A stretch of DNA of 64,000 bases from Secundilactobacillus kimchicus JCM 15530 (lineage in GTDB: Bacteria; Bacillota; Bacilli; Lactobacillales; Lactobacillaceae): positions 310,001-374,000 of the forward strand of contig NZ_AZCX01000002.1 in the NCBI RefSeq assembly GCF_001433995.1, in the 5' to 3' direction. This document shows positions 57,061 to 64,000 of the stretch, one piece after another. The position numbers were made by a program, and so were the translations under genes. Below the pieces are notes generated by a model that was not told the origin of the DNA, ran no database searches, and saw only the letters and a program-made list of their open reading frames with translations. Within the stretch, counting starts at the first letter, position 1; every line of letters starts with the position of its first letter.

Positions 57061-58069
57061 TTTACAATTACTATGGTTTTTGCTGATTGGCGTTCTCTTC
57101 AGCGGGTTCTTCTTCCTTGAAGGGTTTGACTTTGGGGTCGGCATGGCCATCCGGTTCTTTGCAAAGGATCGGGCAGAACGCGACGTGATTATTAAAACGA
57201 TTGGTCCTCACTGGGATGGCAACGAAGTTTGGTTAATCACCGCGGGTGGTGCAATGTTCGCGTCTTTTCCAATGTGGTATGCCTCCTTATTCTCGGGCTA
57301 CTACATCGTTTTGTTCCTCATCTTAGTAGCCTTGATTTTTCGGGGGGTCTCCTTCGAATTCCGAGCTAACATGAAGACGGTGCAATGGCGTAATTTCTGG
57401 GAATGGGCGGCAACAATTGGGAGTTTCTGCGCGGCCTTTCTATTTGGAATGATGTTTACAAGTATGATTCAAGGCGTCCCGTTAAACGCAAATGGTGATA
57501 TCAGTGGGACGTTGACAACGTACGTCAACTGGTTCTCTTTGGTTGGTGGCGTCGCTGTCACACTGATGTGTTTCATTCACGGGATGAACTTCCTGCAATT
57601 GAAAACCACTGGTGAGATTCGAGACCGGGCGCAATCGTGGAACAAAGTATTGTATCCGCTCTTAATTGTTGGTGAAGTCCTCTTCGTTGTCTTACTATTC
57701 GTGACGACCGATTTCTTTGAGCGTAAGGCAGCCTCCACTTGGACGATTTTGATTGTGTTAGTTATTTTGACGCTGATCGCATGGTGGGGTGTTTATGGCA
57801 AGCATAATTGGATGGCCTTCGCAGCGAGTGGCTTATCACTGGTTAGCGTTGTGGTCTTAATCTTTAACGGTTTGTTCCCACGGGTTATGATTGGTGTGAA
57901 TAACGTTAACTCAATTCTGATTAAAAACGCGTCTAGCACGCCTTATACGCTTCACTTGATGACCATTTTAACCTTAACAATTTTGCCAATTGTTCTCATT
58001 TACTTCATTTGGAGTTATTGGGTCTTTTACAAACGGTTAAAATCACCAAGTCAAAAAGCTGAATCGTAA
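57053..58069 (+). CDS. cydB: Cytochrome bd oxidase subunit II
   Basis: Heme-free partner of CydA, 338 aa with about eight to nine helices; LLWFLLIGVLFSGFFFLEGF and DFGVGMAIRF and GPHWDGNEVWLITAGGAMFA are diagnostic. I start at ATG 57053 behind AAAGGGGGC; the ORF extended upstream to 56969 runs inside cydA. Coupled translation with cydA is likely. A strong terminator follows, before cydD. Confidence 0.96.
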   Translation: MTNLQLLWFLLIGVLFSGFFFLEGFDFGVGMAIRFFAKDRAERDVIIKTIGPHWDGNEVWLITAGGAMFASFPMWYASLFSGYYIVLFLILVALIFRGVSFEFRANMKTVQWRNFWEWAATIGSFCAAFLFGMMFTSMIQGVPLNANGDISGTLTTYVNWFSLVGGVAVTLMCFIHGMNFLQLKTTGEIRDRAQSWNKVLYPLLIVGEVLFVVLLFVTTDFFERKAASTWTILIVLVILTLIAWWGVYGKHNWMAFAASGLSLVSVVVLIFNGLFPRVMIGVNNVNSILIKNASSTPYTLHLMTILTLTILPIVLIYFIWSYWVFYKRLKSPSQKAES

Positions 58070-58077
58070 TGTGGTTG

Positions 58078-58113
58078 AAAACCTGCTTCGGCAATCCCGA
58101 AGCAGGTTTTTTT
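58078..58113 (+). terminator. Terminator between cydB and cydD
   Basis: AAAACCTGCTTCGG (58078-58091) pairs with CCGAAGCAGGTTTT (58097-58110), then more T. It divides the cyd locus into cydAB and cydDC transcription units. Confidence 0.88.
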
Positions 58114-58201
58114 AGCCACAGCAGTCATTTTTAGGGAATTACAAGCGATAGGTCCGAAATTTGAGGTATCATTAGGGAAACGGGACTTTGGAGGGGTATT
58201 T

Positions 58202-59932
58202 TTGATAGATAGGCGATTATTCAAGATGACGGGGATGACGGCTAAAGTAGCGATTCTAGCTGTTTTGATCACGATTCAAGCCGTCATGATTATTATTCAA
58301 GCCCGGTCGTTAGCAGTCGCTGTTGTGGCTTTGTGGGAGTTGAAGCCACCGACCACAATTGCGGTGCCGACTGGCATTTTCGCGGTAAGCTTTTTAGCGC
58401 GTCATTTGCTGACGGTATGGCAAAACCGAACTTTTTTCCCGTTTGTTGAAAAGACAACTGGTAAAATGCGCGAAGATTTAATGGAAAAATTATTTCAGTT
58501 GGGACCTGAAATAGTTGAAAAAGAGGGGACCGGGAACATGGTCACCATGGCGTTGGAAGGCATCGATAAAGTGCAAACGTACCTGATGCTGATTATGATT
58601 AAAATTTTGGACATGTCGATTACGCCGTGGTTGATTTTGATCTACCTCGCTTTTATGCAATTCAAATCAGCAGCGTTTTTATTTGTGATTTATCCCCTTA
58701 TTATTCTTTTTATGGTCATCTTGGGATTTGCTGCTCAAGACAAAGCGGACCGACAATACGCGGGGTATACGCGCTTGAGCAATAATTTTGTGGATACGCT
58801 ACGAGGTCTTTCAACGCTGAAACAACTGGGACTATCAAAGCGGTATGCTGACAATGTTTATCAGGTGAGTGAAGACTATCGAAAATCGACCATGGCGACG
58901 TTGCGGATTGCGCTAACGTCTAGTTTTGCATTAGATTTTTTCACGACCCTGTCCATTGCGGTCATTGCGGTCTTTTTGGGATTTGACCTGATGGCCGGGC
59001 GAATCTTGTTACTGCCGGCTTTAACCATTCTGACCTTAGCGCCGGACTATTTTATGCCAATTCGTAATTTTGCTAACGATTACCATGCGACTCTGGACGG
59101 CAAAAATGCCATGCAGGCTGTGTTGGATGTTTTAGAAACGCCAGTGACACAGCAAAAAGATAGTTTACCAGCCCTAACCTGGGACCAAAAGGCCACCTTA
59201 CGCTTTGAATCGGTGACCTTTACGTATGCGAATGGCCAACGACCGGCGCTAAGTGGCATCAGTTTTACAGCAACCGGATTTCAAAAAATCGGGATTATTG
59301 GTGCATCTGGTTCTGGAAAGTCAACGCTGGTTAACCTAATTGGTGGGTTTTTGACGCCAGATGTTGCCGGGCAAGTGATGATTAACGGCCAACCCTTACC
59401 ACACCTTAGTCAAACCACCTGGCAGCAAAATTTCTTGTATATTCCCCAAAAGCCGTATTTGTTCCATGCCACTTTAAAGCAAAATATTGCATTTTATAAA
59501 AAGACGGCCACGGATTCGGCTATTGAACGGGCCTGCGAACGAGCCGGTCTGACGGATTGGATAGCAACACTGCCTGATGGATTAGCCACGGTTATCGGGG
59601 AAGGCGCCCGTGGTGTGAGTGGCGGTCAAGCCCAGCGGATTGCATTAGCCAGAGCGTTTTTGGATGATAGCCGAAAGGTGTTGCTTTTTGACGAACCAAC
59701 GGCCCATTTAGACATCGAAACTGAAGCAGCTTTAAAACGCGATATCTTGCCCGCACTGACCGATCACTTGGTCTTTTTTGCCACCCATCGGCTGCACTGG
59801 ATTGGGGAAATGGACTACGTGCTGGTTATGGATCATGGTCAGTTGGTTGAACAGGGGACACCAAGCGAACTTGCTCAGAAAAATGGCGCATATACAAAGC
59901 TTCGATCGGAAATGGAGGGATTGGGTCTATGA
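58202..59932 (+). CDS. cydD: Thiol reductant ABC exporter subunit CydD
   Basis: Half-transporter (membrane domain plus ATPase), 576 aa, needed for assembly of cytochrome bd. About six N-terminal helices, then Walker A GASGSGKSTLVNLIGG, signature VSGGQAQRIALARAF and Walker B KVLLFDEPTAHLD. Start TTG 58202 behind GGAGGGG. In Bacillus and lactobacilli naming the first gene is often called cydC; I follow the E. coli-type CydD homology. Its last bases overlap the next gene (ATGA). Confidence 0.9.
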   Translation: MIDRRLFKMTGMTAKVAILAVLITIQAVMIIIQARSLAVAVVALWELKPPTTIAVPTGIFAVSFLARHLLTVWQNRTFFPFVEKTTGKMREDLMEKLFQLGPEIVEKEGTGNMVTMALEGIDKVQTYLMLIMIKILDMSITPWLILIYLAFMQFKSAAFLFVIYPLIILFMVILGFAAQDKADRQYAGYTRLSNNFVDTLRGLSTLKQLGLSKRYADNVYQVSEDYRKSTMATLRIALTSSFALDFFTTLSIAVIAVFLGFDLMAGRILLLPALTILTLAPDYFMPIRNFANDYHATLDGKNAMQAVLDVLETPVTQQKDSLPALTWDQKATLRFESVTFTYANGQRPALSGISFTATGFQKIGIIGASGSGKSTLVNLIGGFLTPDVAGQVMINGQPLPHLSQTTWQQNFLYIPQKPYLFHATLKQNIAFYKKTATDSAIERACERAGLTDWIATLPDGLATVIGEGARGVSGGQAQRIALARAFLDDSRKVLLFDEPTAHLDIETEAALKRDILPALTDHLVFFATHRLHWIGEMDYVLVMDHGQLVEQGTPSELAQKNGAYTKLRSEMEGLGL

Positions 59933-61668
59933 AATCAATTAGAGCCACATTCGCCCACGACACGTGGGTTATGCCGTATTTAAGGAAATATAAATGGCTG
60001 TTGACCCTGGTCTTATTTCTTGGTTTGATGACCTTCTTTTCAGCTGGGGCGCTGATGTTTAACTCGGGGTACCTAATTAGTGAAGCAGCTCGGCGGCCCG
60101 ACGCAATGATCTATATTTACGTGCCCGTGGTGCTGGCTCGGGCGTTTGGGATTGCTCGGCCAACGTTTCGTTACGCCGAACGCCTAACGAGTCATAACTG
60201 GGTGCTTAAAATCGTTTCTGACTTTCGAAAAAAACTTTATGAGACGGTTGAACAAAAAGCGGTCGCCATTCACCAGTCACACCAGACCGGGGATCTGTTA
60301 AGTATCCTGGCCGATGATATTGACCACATTGAGAATTTATATTTAAGAACCGTGTTTCCCATTGTCATTGGGTGGCTATTGTACCTTGTCGTCATCATTG
60401 GCGTTGGTGTTTTTAGCTGGCAGACAGGGGTATTAATGCTATTGCTCCTTGGCGTTATCGTGGTCTTAATGCCGTTGATATCAGTCAGTGTTAACGGCGC
60501 GCGCGAGTTTCAGCAGCGCCAAATTCAACATGCGTTTTATACAAATTTAACTGATGAAGTGTTAGGCTTGTCAGACTGGGTGATTTCTGGCCGCCACGAT
60601 GACTTTATGGCGCTTCAAGAAAAGCCCATCAAAGAAATTGCGAATCTCCGCCGTAAAGATCATTTTTTCCAATGGTGGCGGGGCTTTTGGGTTCAAGTCT
60701 TTTTCTTGGCTGCAGTGGTTGCGCTCCTCATCTGGGCAGGAATGGCGTTTACTGGTTCAAAGATGGCTGCTAACTGGGTGGCTGCCTTTGTATTGGCGCT
60801 GTTTCCGGTTGTTGATCCGTTTCTAGAAATTAGTCAGGGGGCTAGCGAATGGCCCGTTTATCAACAATCCATCGATCGAGTTAATCACCTCAGTCACGCG
60901 CCAGTAACACAAACGCCGCAACAGTCGTTACCAACGACCTTTGAGACCCTAGCAATCGAGGATTTATCTTTTGCTTATAAGGGTGAAGAATCCGCTGTTT
61001 TGCAGGATGTATCATTAACCGTTAAAGCTGGCGAAAAGCTGGCGTTATTAGGCCCTAGTGGAACGGGGAAGAGTACGCTTTTAAAGCTAATTCTTGGTGA
61101 TGAACGACCAACAAAAGGGCACGTTCAAGTTAACGGGATCGACATTGCATCGCTTCAAGACGAGCGGGCCAACTTATTTGGCGTGTTAGATCAACAACCC
61201 TACTTGTTTGACACCACGGTGATGAACAATGTTCGACTGGGAAATTTAAATGCAACGGATGCTGAGGTTAAACAGGCCATTGAAGCCGTCGCTTTGAAAC
61301 CGTTAATTGAATCGTTACCTAACGGCTATGATACAGAAGTCCAGGAAGCAGGGGCCCGCTTTTCCGGTGGTGAGCGGCAACGGCTGTCACTGGCTCGCAT
61401 TTTACTTCAGGATGCGCCCGTTATCATCTTGGACGAACCCACCGTTAGTTTGGATCCAATTACGGAGCGACAACTGTTGGATACGTTGTTTGAAGTGCTT
61501 CACGACAAGACCATTATCTGGGTGACCCACCATTTGGCAGGGATCAACCACGTAGACGAAGTGCGTTTTTTGGAGGCTGGTCAGTTCGATATGCAAGGAA
61601 CACCAGCTGACCTATACGCCACAGAGCCGCGTTTTAAGCAACTTTACGATCTCGATCGGGGTCATTAA
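59929..61668 (+). CDS. cydC: Thiol reductant ABC exporter subunit CydC
   Basis: Second half of the heterodimeric CydDC transporter, 579 aa. Six N-terminal helices (LVLFLGLMTFFSAGALMF onward), Walker A GPSGTGKSTLLKLILG, signature FSGGERQRLSLARIL, Walker B VIILDEPTVSLD. CydDC exports cysteine or glutathione and transports heme-related species in other bacteria and is required for the bd oxidase. Start ATG overlaps the cydD stop (ATGA), so translation is coupled. Confidence 0.9.
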   Translation: MKSIRATFAHDTWVMPYLRKYKWLLTLVLFLGLMTFFSAGALMFNSGYLISEAARRPDAMIYIYVPVVLARAFGIARPTFRYAERLTSHNWVLKIVSDFRKKLYETVEQKAVAIHQSHQTGDLLSILADDIDHIENLYLRTVFPIVIGWLLYLVVIIGVGVFSWQTGVLMLLLLGVIVVLMPLISVSVNGAREFQQRQIQHAFYTNLTDEVLGLSDWVISGRHDDFMALQEKPIKEIANLRRKDHFFQWWRGFWVQVFFLAAVVALLIWAGMAFTGSKMAANWVAAFVLALFPVVDPFLEISQGASEWPVYQQSIDRVNHLSHAPVTQTPQQSLPTTFETLAIEDLSFAYKGEESAVLQDVSLTVKAGEKLALLGPSGTGKSTLLKLILGDERPTKGHVQVNGIDIASLQDERANLFGVLDQQPYLFDTTVMNNVRLGNLNATDAEVKQAIEAVALKPLIESLPNGYDTEVQEAGARFSGGERQRLSLARILLQDAPVIILDEPTVSLDPITERQLLDTLFEVLHDKTIIWVTHHLAGINHVDEVRFLEAGQFDMQGTPADLYATEPRFKQLYDLDRGH

Positions 61669-61678
61669 AATGACCAAT

Positions 61679-61725
61679 AAAAAACCAGCCAGACGCCCAT
61701 ATTAGTGGGTGTCGGCTGGTTTTTA
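61679..61725. terminator. Bidirectional terminator after cydC
   Basis: AAAACCAGCC (61681-61690) pairs with GGCTGGTTTT (61714-61723), extended by an inner stem GACGCCCA/TGGGTGTC. It serves cydC and the convergent prenyl synthase gene. Confidence 0.9.
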
Positions 61726-61732
61726 AGTCGCT

Positions 61733-62710
61733 TTATTGGTTTCTAGTGAGTAACCAATTCGTGAGCTGGGCAATGTTATCCCGGGCTTTAGAGGCGGGTA
61801 GTTGGGCAATCAACGCTTGGGCTTCTGCCGTTAACTGGGTTGAAATGGCTTGAGCATCAGTGATGCCTTGATTAGCTAAGACGAGCCGGCGCACAGTTAA
61901 GACGTCCTCATCACTCATGTGTTCTCGCTTGTCTAAGAGTGGCTTAAAAACCGTCTGGTTGTGACTTAGCGCCATAAGTAAGGGAAGTGAGTACACCCCA
62001 CTCTTTAAGTCTTCTAAGACCGGTTTTTGCGTTTTGGCGGTGTCCCCCGCATAGTCTAAAATATCGTCCAGAACCTGATAGGCCTGGCCAATTTTTCGGC
62101 CAATTTGGGGCGCCAGCTTCTGAACGCTCTCGGGGCTATTAGCCAACACGGCGCCCTGTTTACAAGCTAATTCAAATAAGACGGCGGTTTTACCCGTAAT
62201 TTCGTGAAAATAATCAGTTTGAGTGGCGTCCTGACGAAAGTTTAAGGCCATTTGATCTAATTCGCCGACCAGAATTTGTTGCATGCTTGAAACGTGTTCC
62301 CGGAAGATGGCTTGATCATCAGTCGACAGCATCACTTGATTGAAATAACACGTAAACAAATAATCGCCAGCATAAATGGCATTTCGCTGGCCATATTCGG
62401 TATGAATGGTTTTAACACCACGGCGAAGCGGTGAGTCGTCGATCACGTCGTCGTGAATCAGGGTCGCCAAATGGAGGAGTTCAACGGCGGCAGCCCCGGC
62501 GCGCAAGTGCTTGGTGTTTTTAGCATCACCAAATTCACTGAACAAATAAAAGAAACCGGGCCGTAGGAGCTTGCCTCCGGATTTCAATAGTTCTAAAATC
62601 TTAGTATGGATGGGTTGATTCGGTAATGCAGCCGCTTTTAATAAGTAGGGCTGAAGTAAAAGAAGCTGTCGTTGCACTTTCGGAAATTGTCGCCAAAGTT
62701 GATGAACCAT
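61733..62710 (-). CDS. Polyprenyl diphosphate synthase (HepT-like)
   Basis: All-trans polyprenyl diphosphate synthase that elongates allylic diphosphates, here probably the menaquinone side chain. 325 aa. The two aspartate-rich motifs are DDVID and DDILD, with KSGGKLLRPGFFYL before the first. A small HepS-type partner subunit is not adjacent. I start at the ATG complementary to 62708-62710 (GAGGTG, 6 nt upstream); the ATG at 62713 is also possible. It is divergent from menA, which supports the quinone-tail role. Confidence 0.87.
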   Translation of the reverse strand: MVHQLWRQFPKVQRQLLLLQPYLLKAAALPNQPIHTKILELLKSGGKLLRPGFFYLFSEFGDAKNTKHLRAGAAAVELLHLATLIHDDVIDDSPLRRGVKTIHTEYGQRNAIYAGDYLFTCYFNQVMLSTDDQAIFREHVSSMQQILVGELDQMALNFRQDATQTDYFHEITGKTAVLFELACKQGAVLANSPESVQKLAPQIGRKIGQAYQVLDDILDYAGDTAKTQKPVLEDLKSGVYSLPLLMALSHNQTVFKPLLDKREHMSDEDVLTVRRLVLANQGITDAQAISTQLTAEAQALIAQLPASKARDNIAQLTNWLLTRNQ

Positions 62711-62824
62711 CATGCACCTCAAGGTTAAGAAATAGTAAAGACTCTTAGATTAAGATACAAATTCATGGCGCGGATGTCAATTCATGACACGCTGTTTATG
62801 AGATTATTTGGAGGGAAATTAGGC

Positions 62825-63733
62825 ATGTCAGTGTCAGTTTTTTTAGAACTAGTGGAAGCGAAGGCCAAGATTGCCTCCGTATTCCCGTTTTTTATGGGCT
62901 TGTTTTATGCAAATACAGTTTTTCACCATGTCAATTGGCCGTTGATGGGGCTTTTTTTTGTCGCCATGTTGTTATTTAACATGGCAGTTGACGCTCATGA
63001 TAATTATTCGGATTATCGGCATGCCACCGCTGAAGCGGACGAATGGAAACAACAAACTAACATCATCGGTGTTCACCATTTAAGTCTGGGATTAATTCGG
63101 TGGTTAATTATTTTGTTTGCCGGGACCGCCGCACTGATTGGAATCGTAATGGTGGCACTGACAGGCTGGCCACTTTTGGTAATGGGGATGTTTTGTTTTG
63201 CTGTCGGTTATTTTTACGCAGCTGGGCCACGGCCCATTTCAACCACGCCGTTTGGTGAGGTCACGTCGGGCCTTACGATGGGGTTTGTCATTTGCTTAAT
63301 TACGGTTTATCTGAACCTACCGGCTAATCAAACGTTAACTTGGACAGTCTTTTGGCAAGTGTTGTTGGTGTCGGGGTTGGCGGTTTTTGCCATCAGCAAC
63401 ATTATGCTGGCTAATAATTTAAGTGACGCTGATGAGGACCGCTTATTAAAGCGTAAAACGATCGTTTACTATGTTGGAAAGCCCGCCATGTTGAAGGTCT
63501 TTAGCTGGAGCTATGTTTTAGGCTACGGTTGCTTGATTGTCAGCGTGGTGCTTCACCTGCTCCCTTGGTTTAGTTTACTGGTTTTGTTGAGTGCACCGAT
63601 TGTCTTGAAAAATACACGGTATTTTTTGGCCAAACAAGTCAAGAAAGAAACGTTTAAATATGCAGTCCAAAACGCCCTTGTTATTGCATTATTCAGTATT
63701 ATTAGTGGGGTTCTTGGGATGGTCTTTAATTAG
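62825..63733 (+). CDS. menA: 1,4-dihydroxy-2-naphthoate polyprenyltransferase MenA
   Basis: UbiA-family membrane prenyltransferase that joins the polyprenyl tail to DHNA, making demethylmenaquinone. 302 aa with about eight or nine helices. The two Asp-rich sites are NMAVDAHDNYSDY and NNLSDADEDRLL; the N-terminus SVSVFLELVEAKAKIASVFP is typical of MenA. Start ATG 62825, 9 nt after GGAGGG; a longer frame to 62765 lacks that site. No menB-F or ubiE is in the window, so DHNA may have to be taken up. Confidence 0.92.
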   Translation: MSVSVFLELVEAKAKIASVFPFFMGLFYANTVFHHVNWPLMGLFFVAMLLFNMAVDAHDNYSDYRHATAEADEWKQQTNIIGVHHLSLGLIRWLIILFAGTAALIGIVMVALTGWPLLVMGMFCFAVGYFYAAGPRPISTTPFGEVTSGLTMGFVICLITVYLNLPANQTLTWTVFWQVLLVSGLAVFAISNIMLANNLSDADEDRLLKRKTIVYYVGKPAMLKVFSWSYVLGYGCLIVSVVLHLLPWFSLLVLLSAPIVLKNTRYFLAKQVKKETFKYAVQNALVIALFSIISGVLGMVFN

Positions 63734-63751
63734 GAGAAGGTTTCTTAACCA

Positions 63752-63781
63752 TTGAAAAAGATAAGGGGTTTCGGGTAAACT
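63752..63781 (+). promoter_or_regulatory. xpt promoter
   Basis: TTGAAA (63752-63757), 18-bp spacer, TAAACT (63776-63781). The remaining leader of about 45 nt is too short for a purine riboswitch. Confidence 0.65.
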
Positions 63782-63829
63782 AGGAATAACCATTTTTGAA
63801 GAAAGAAATCTCTAGGAGGCCATTCATCC

Positions 63830-64000
63830 ATGAAGTTGTTAGAGGATCGGATTAAGCGTGACGGAACTGTTTTACCAGGTAACGTATTGAAAGTAGATAA
63901 TTTTTTGAATCATCAGATTGACCCGAACCTCATGTATGCGCTGGGTGGTGAGTTTAAGCGATTGTTTGAAAAGGAGGGCGTGACTAAGGTCCTCACTGTT
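63830..64000 (+). CDS. xpt: Xanthine phosphoribosyltransferase (5' part)
   Basis: Purine salvage enzyme converting xanthine and PRPP to XMP; only the first 57 residues lie in the window, which ends in the gene. [20 protein letters not shown] and [17 protein letters not shown] match the family N-terminus. ATG 63830 follows AGGAGG. In many relatives xpt is paired with a xanthine permease (pbuX), which would lie beyond the window. Confidence 0.88.
   Translation, partial: MKLLEDRIKRDGTVLPGNVLKVDNFLNHQIDPNLMYALGGEFKRLFEKEGVTKVLTV

Noticed and set aside
63782-63829. A purine riboswitch before xpt, as in Bacillus subtilis
   Set aside because: The leader after the promoter is about 45 nt and lacks the conserved loops and a terminator.

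Overview
This window is a contiguous chromosomal stretch of a lactic acid bacterium of the family Lactobacillaceae. The evidence is the gene order (ctsR-clpC without mcsAB, rpoB-rpoC, rpsL-rpsG-fusA, the S10/spc/alpha ribosomal operons, ecfA1-ecfA2-ecfT-truA-rplM-rpsI), many TTG/GTG starts behind strong Shine-Dalgarno sites, T-box and lysine-riboswitch leaders, a type-II NADH dehydrogenase with cytochrome bd but no other respiratory complex, and a Ddl ligase with the Phe signature of D-lactate-accepting enzymes. I cannot name the species. No rRNA gene, IS element, phage or CRISPR array is visible; this is core chromosome with small accessory patches.

Layout. 1-2.3 kb: PAP2 phosphatase, PspC-domain peptide, alpha/beta hydrolase (minus strand), GNAT acetyltransferase. 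2.3-4.2 kb: lysine riboswitch plus LysP-like permease. 4.2-6.5 kb: deoxynucleoside kinase, then T-box-controlled serS. 6.6-7.5 kb: eight tRNAs (Val, Lys, Leu, Thr, Gly, Leu, Arg, Pro). 7.5-10.6 kb: CtsR-regulated ctsR-clpC. 10.7-11.3 kb: TetR regulator. 11.3-18.9 kb: rpoBC with a structured, attenuator-bearing leader. 18.9-19.5 kb: comC-like prepilin peptidase on the minus strand. 19.6-37.4 kb: str, S10, spc and alpha operons (30 genes from rpsJ to rplQ follow fusA, including the 39-codon rpmJ), ending in a probable L17 downstream element. 37.4-43.6 kb: NDH-2/DoxX fusion (minus), ECF transporter module, truA, rplM-rpsI. 43.7-48.7 kb: GyrI-like protein, an EmrB/QacA-type exporter, and a T-box-controlled operon of a PanE-family reductase and an aminotransferase. 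48.7-55.4 kb: CopB-type copper ATPase, glucokinase, glycerol dehydrogenase, ECF S component, ddl, DUF2187 protein. 55.5-63.7 kb: cydAB, cydDC, polyprenyl diphosphate synthase and MenA. 63.8 kb to the end: start of xpt.

How it works together. Most of the window is transcription and translation machinery in conserved order. Around it sits a quinone-dependent respiratory set (NDH-2, CydABCD, prenyl-tail synthase, MenA) with no DHNA-forming genes here, which fits a bacterium that respires only when heme and a quinone precursor are supplied. Amino-acid sensing RNAs govern lysine uptake, seryl-tRNA synthesis and the 2-keto/2-hydroxy-acid operon. The ECF ATPase/EcfT module is probably shared with the solitary S component at 53.4 kb.

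I did not find a clearly new multi-gene system. The items most worth a second look are the T-box over a reductase/aminotransferase operon, the NDH-2/DoxX fusion, a probable ATC start codon in the ECF S gene, the Ddl Phe253 signature, the rpoB, rpsL and S10 leaders, the L17 downstream RNA and a perfect 15-bp inverted repeat inside infA. Several gene starts given here are my own choices based on Shine-Dalgarno position and family length; the reasons are in each entry.
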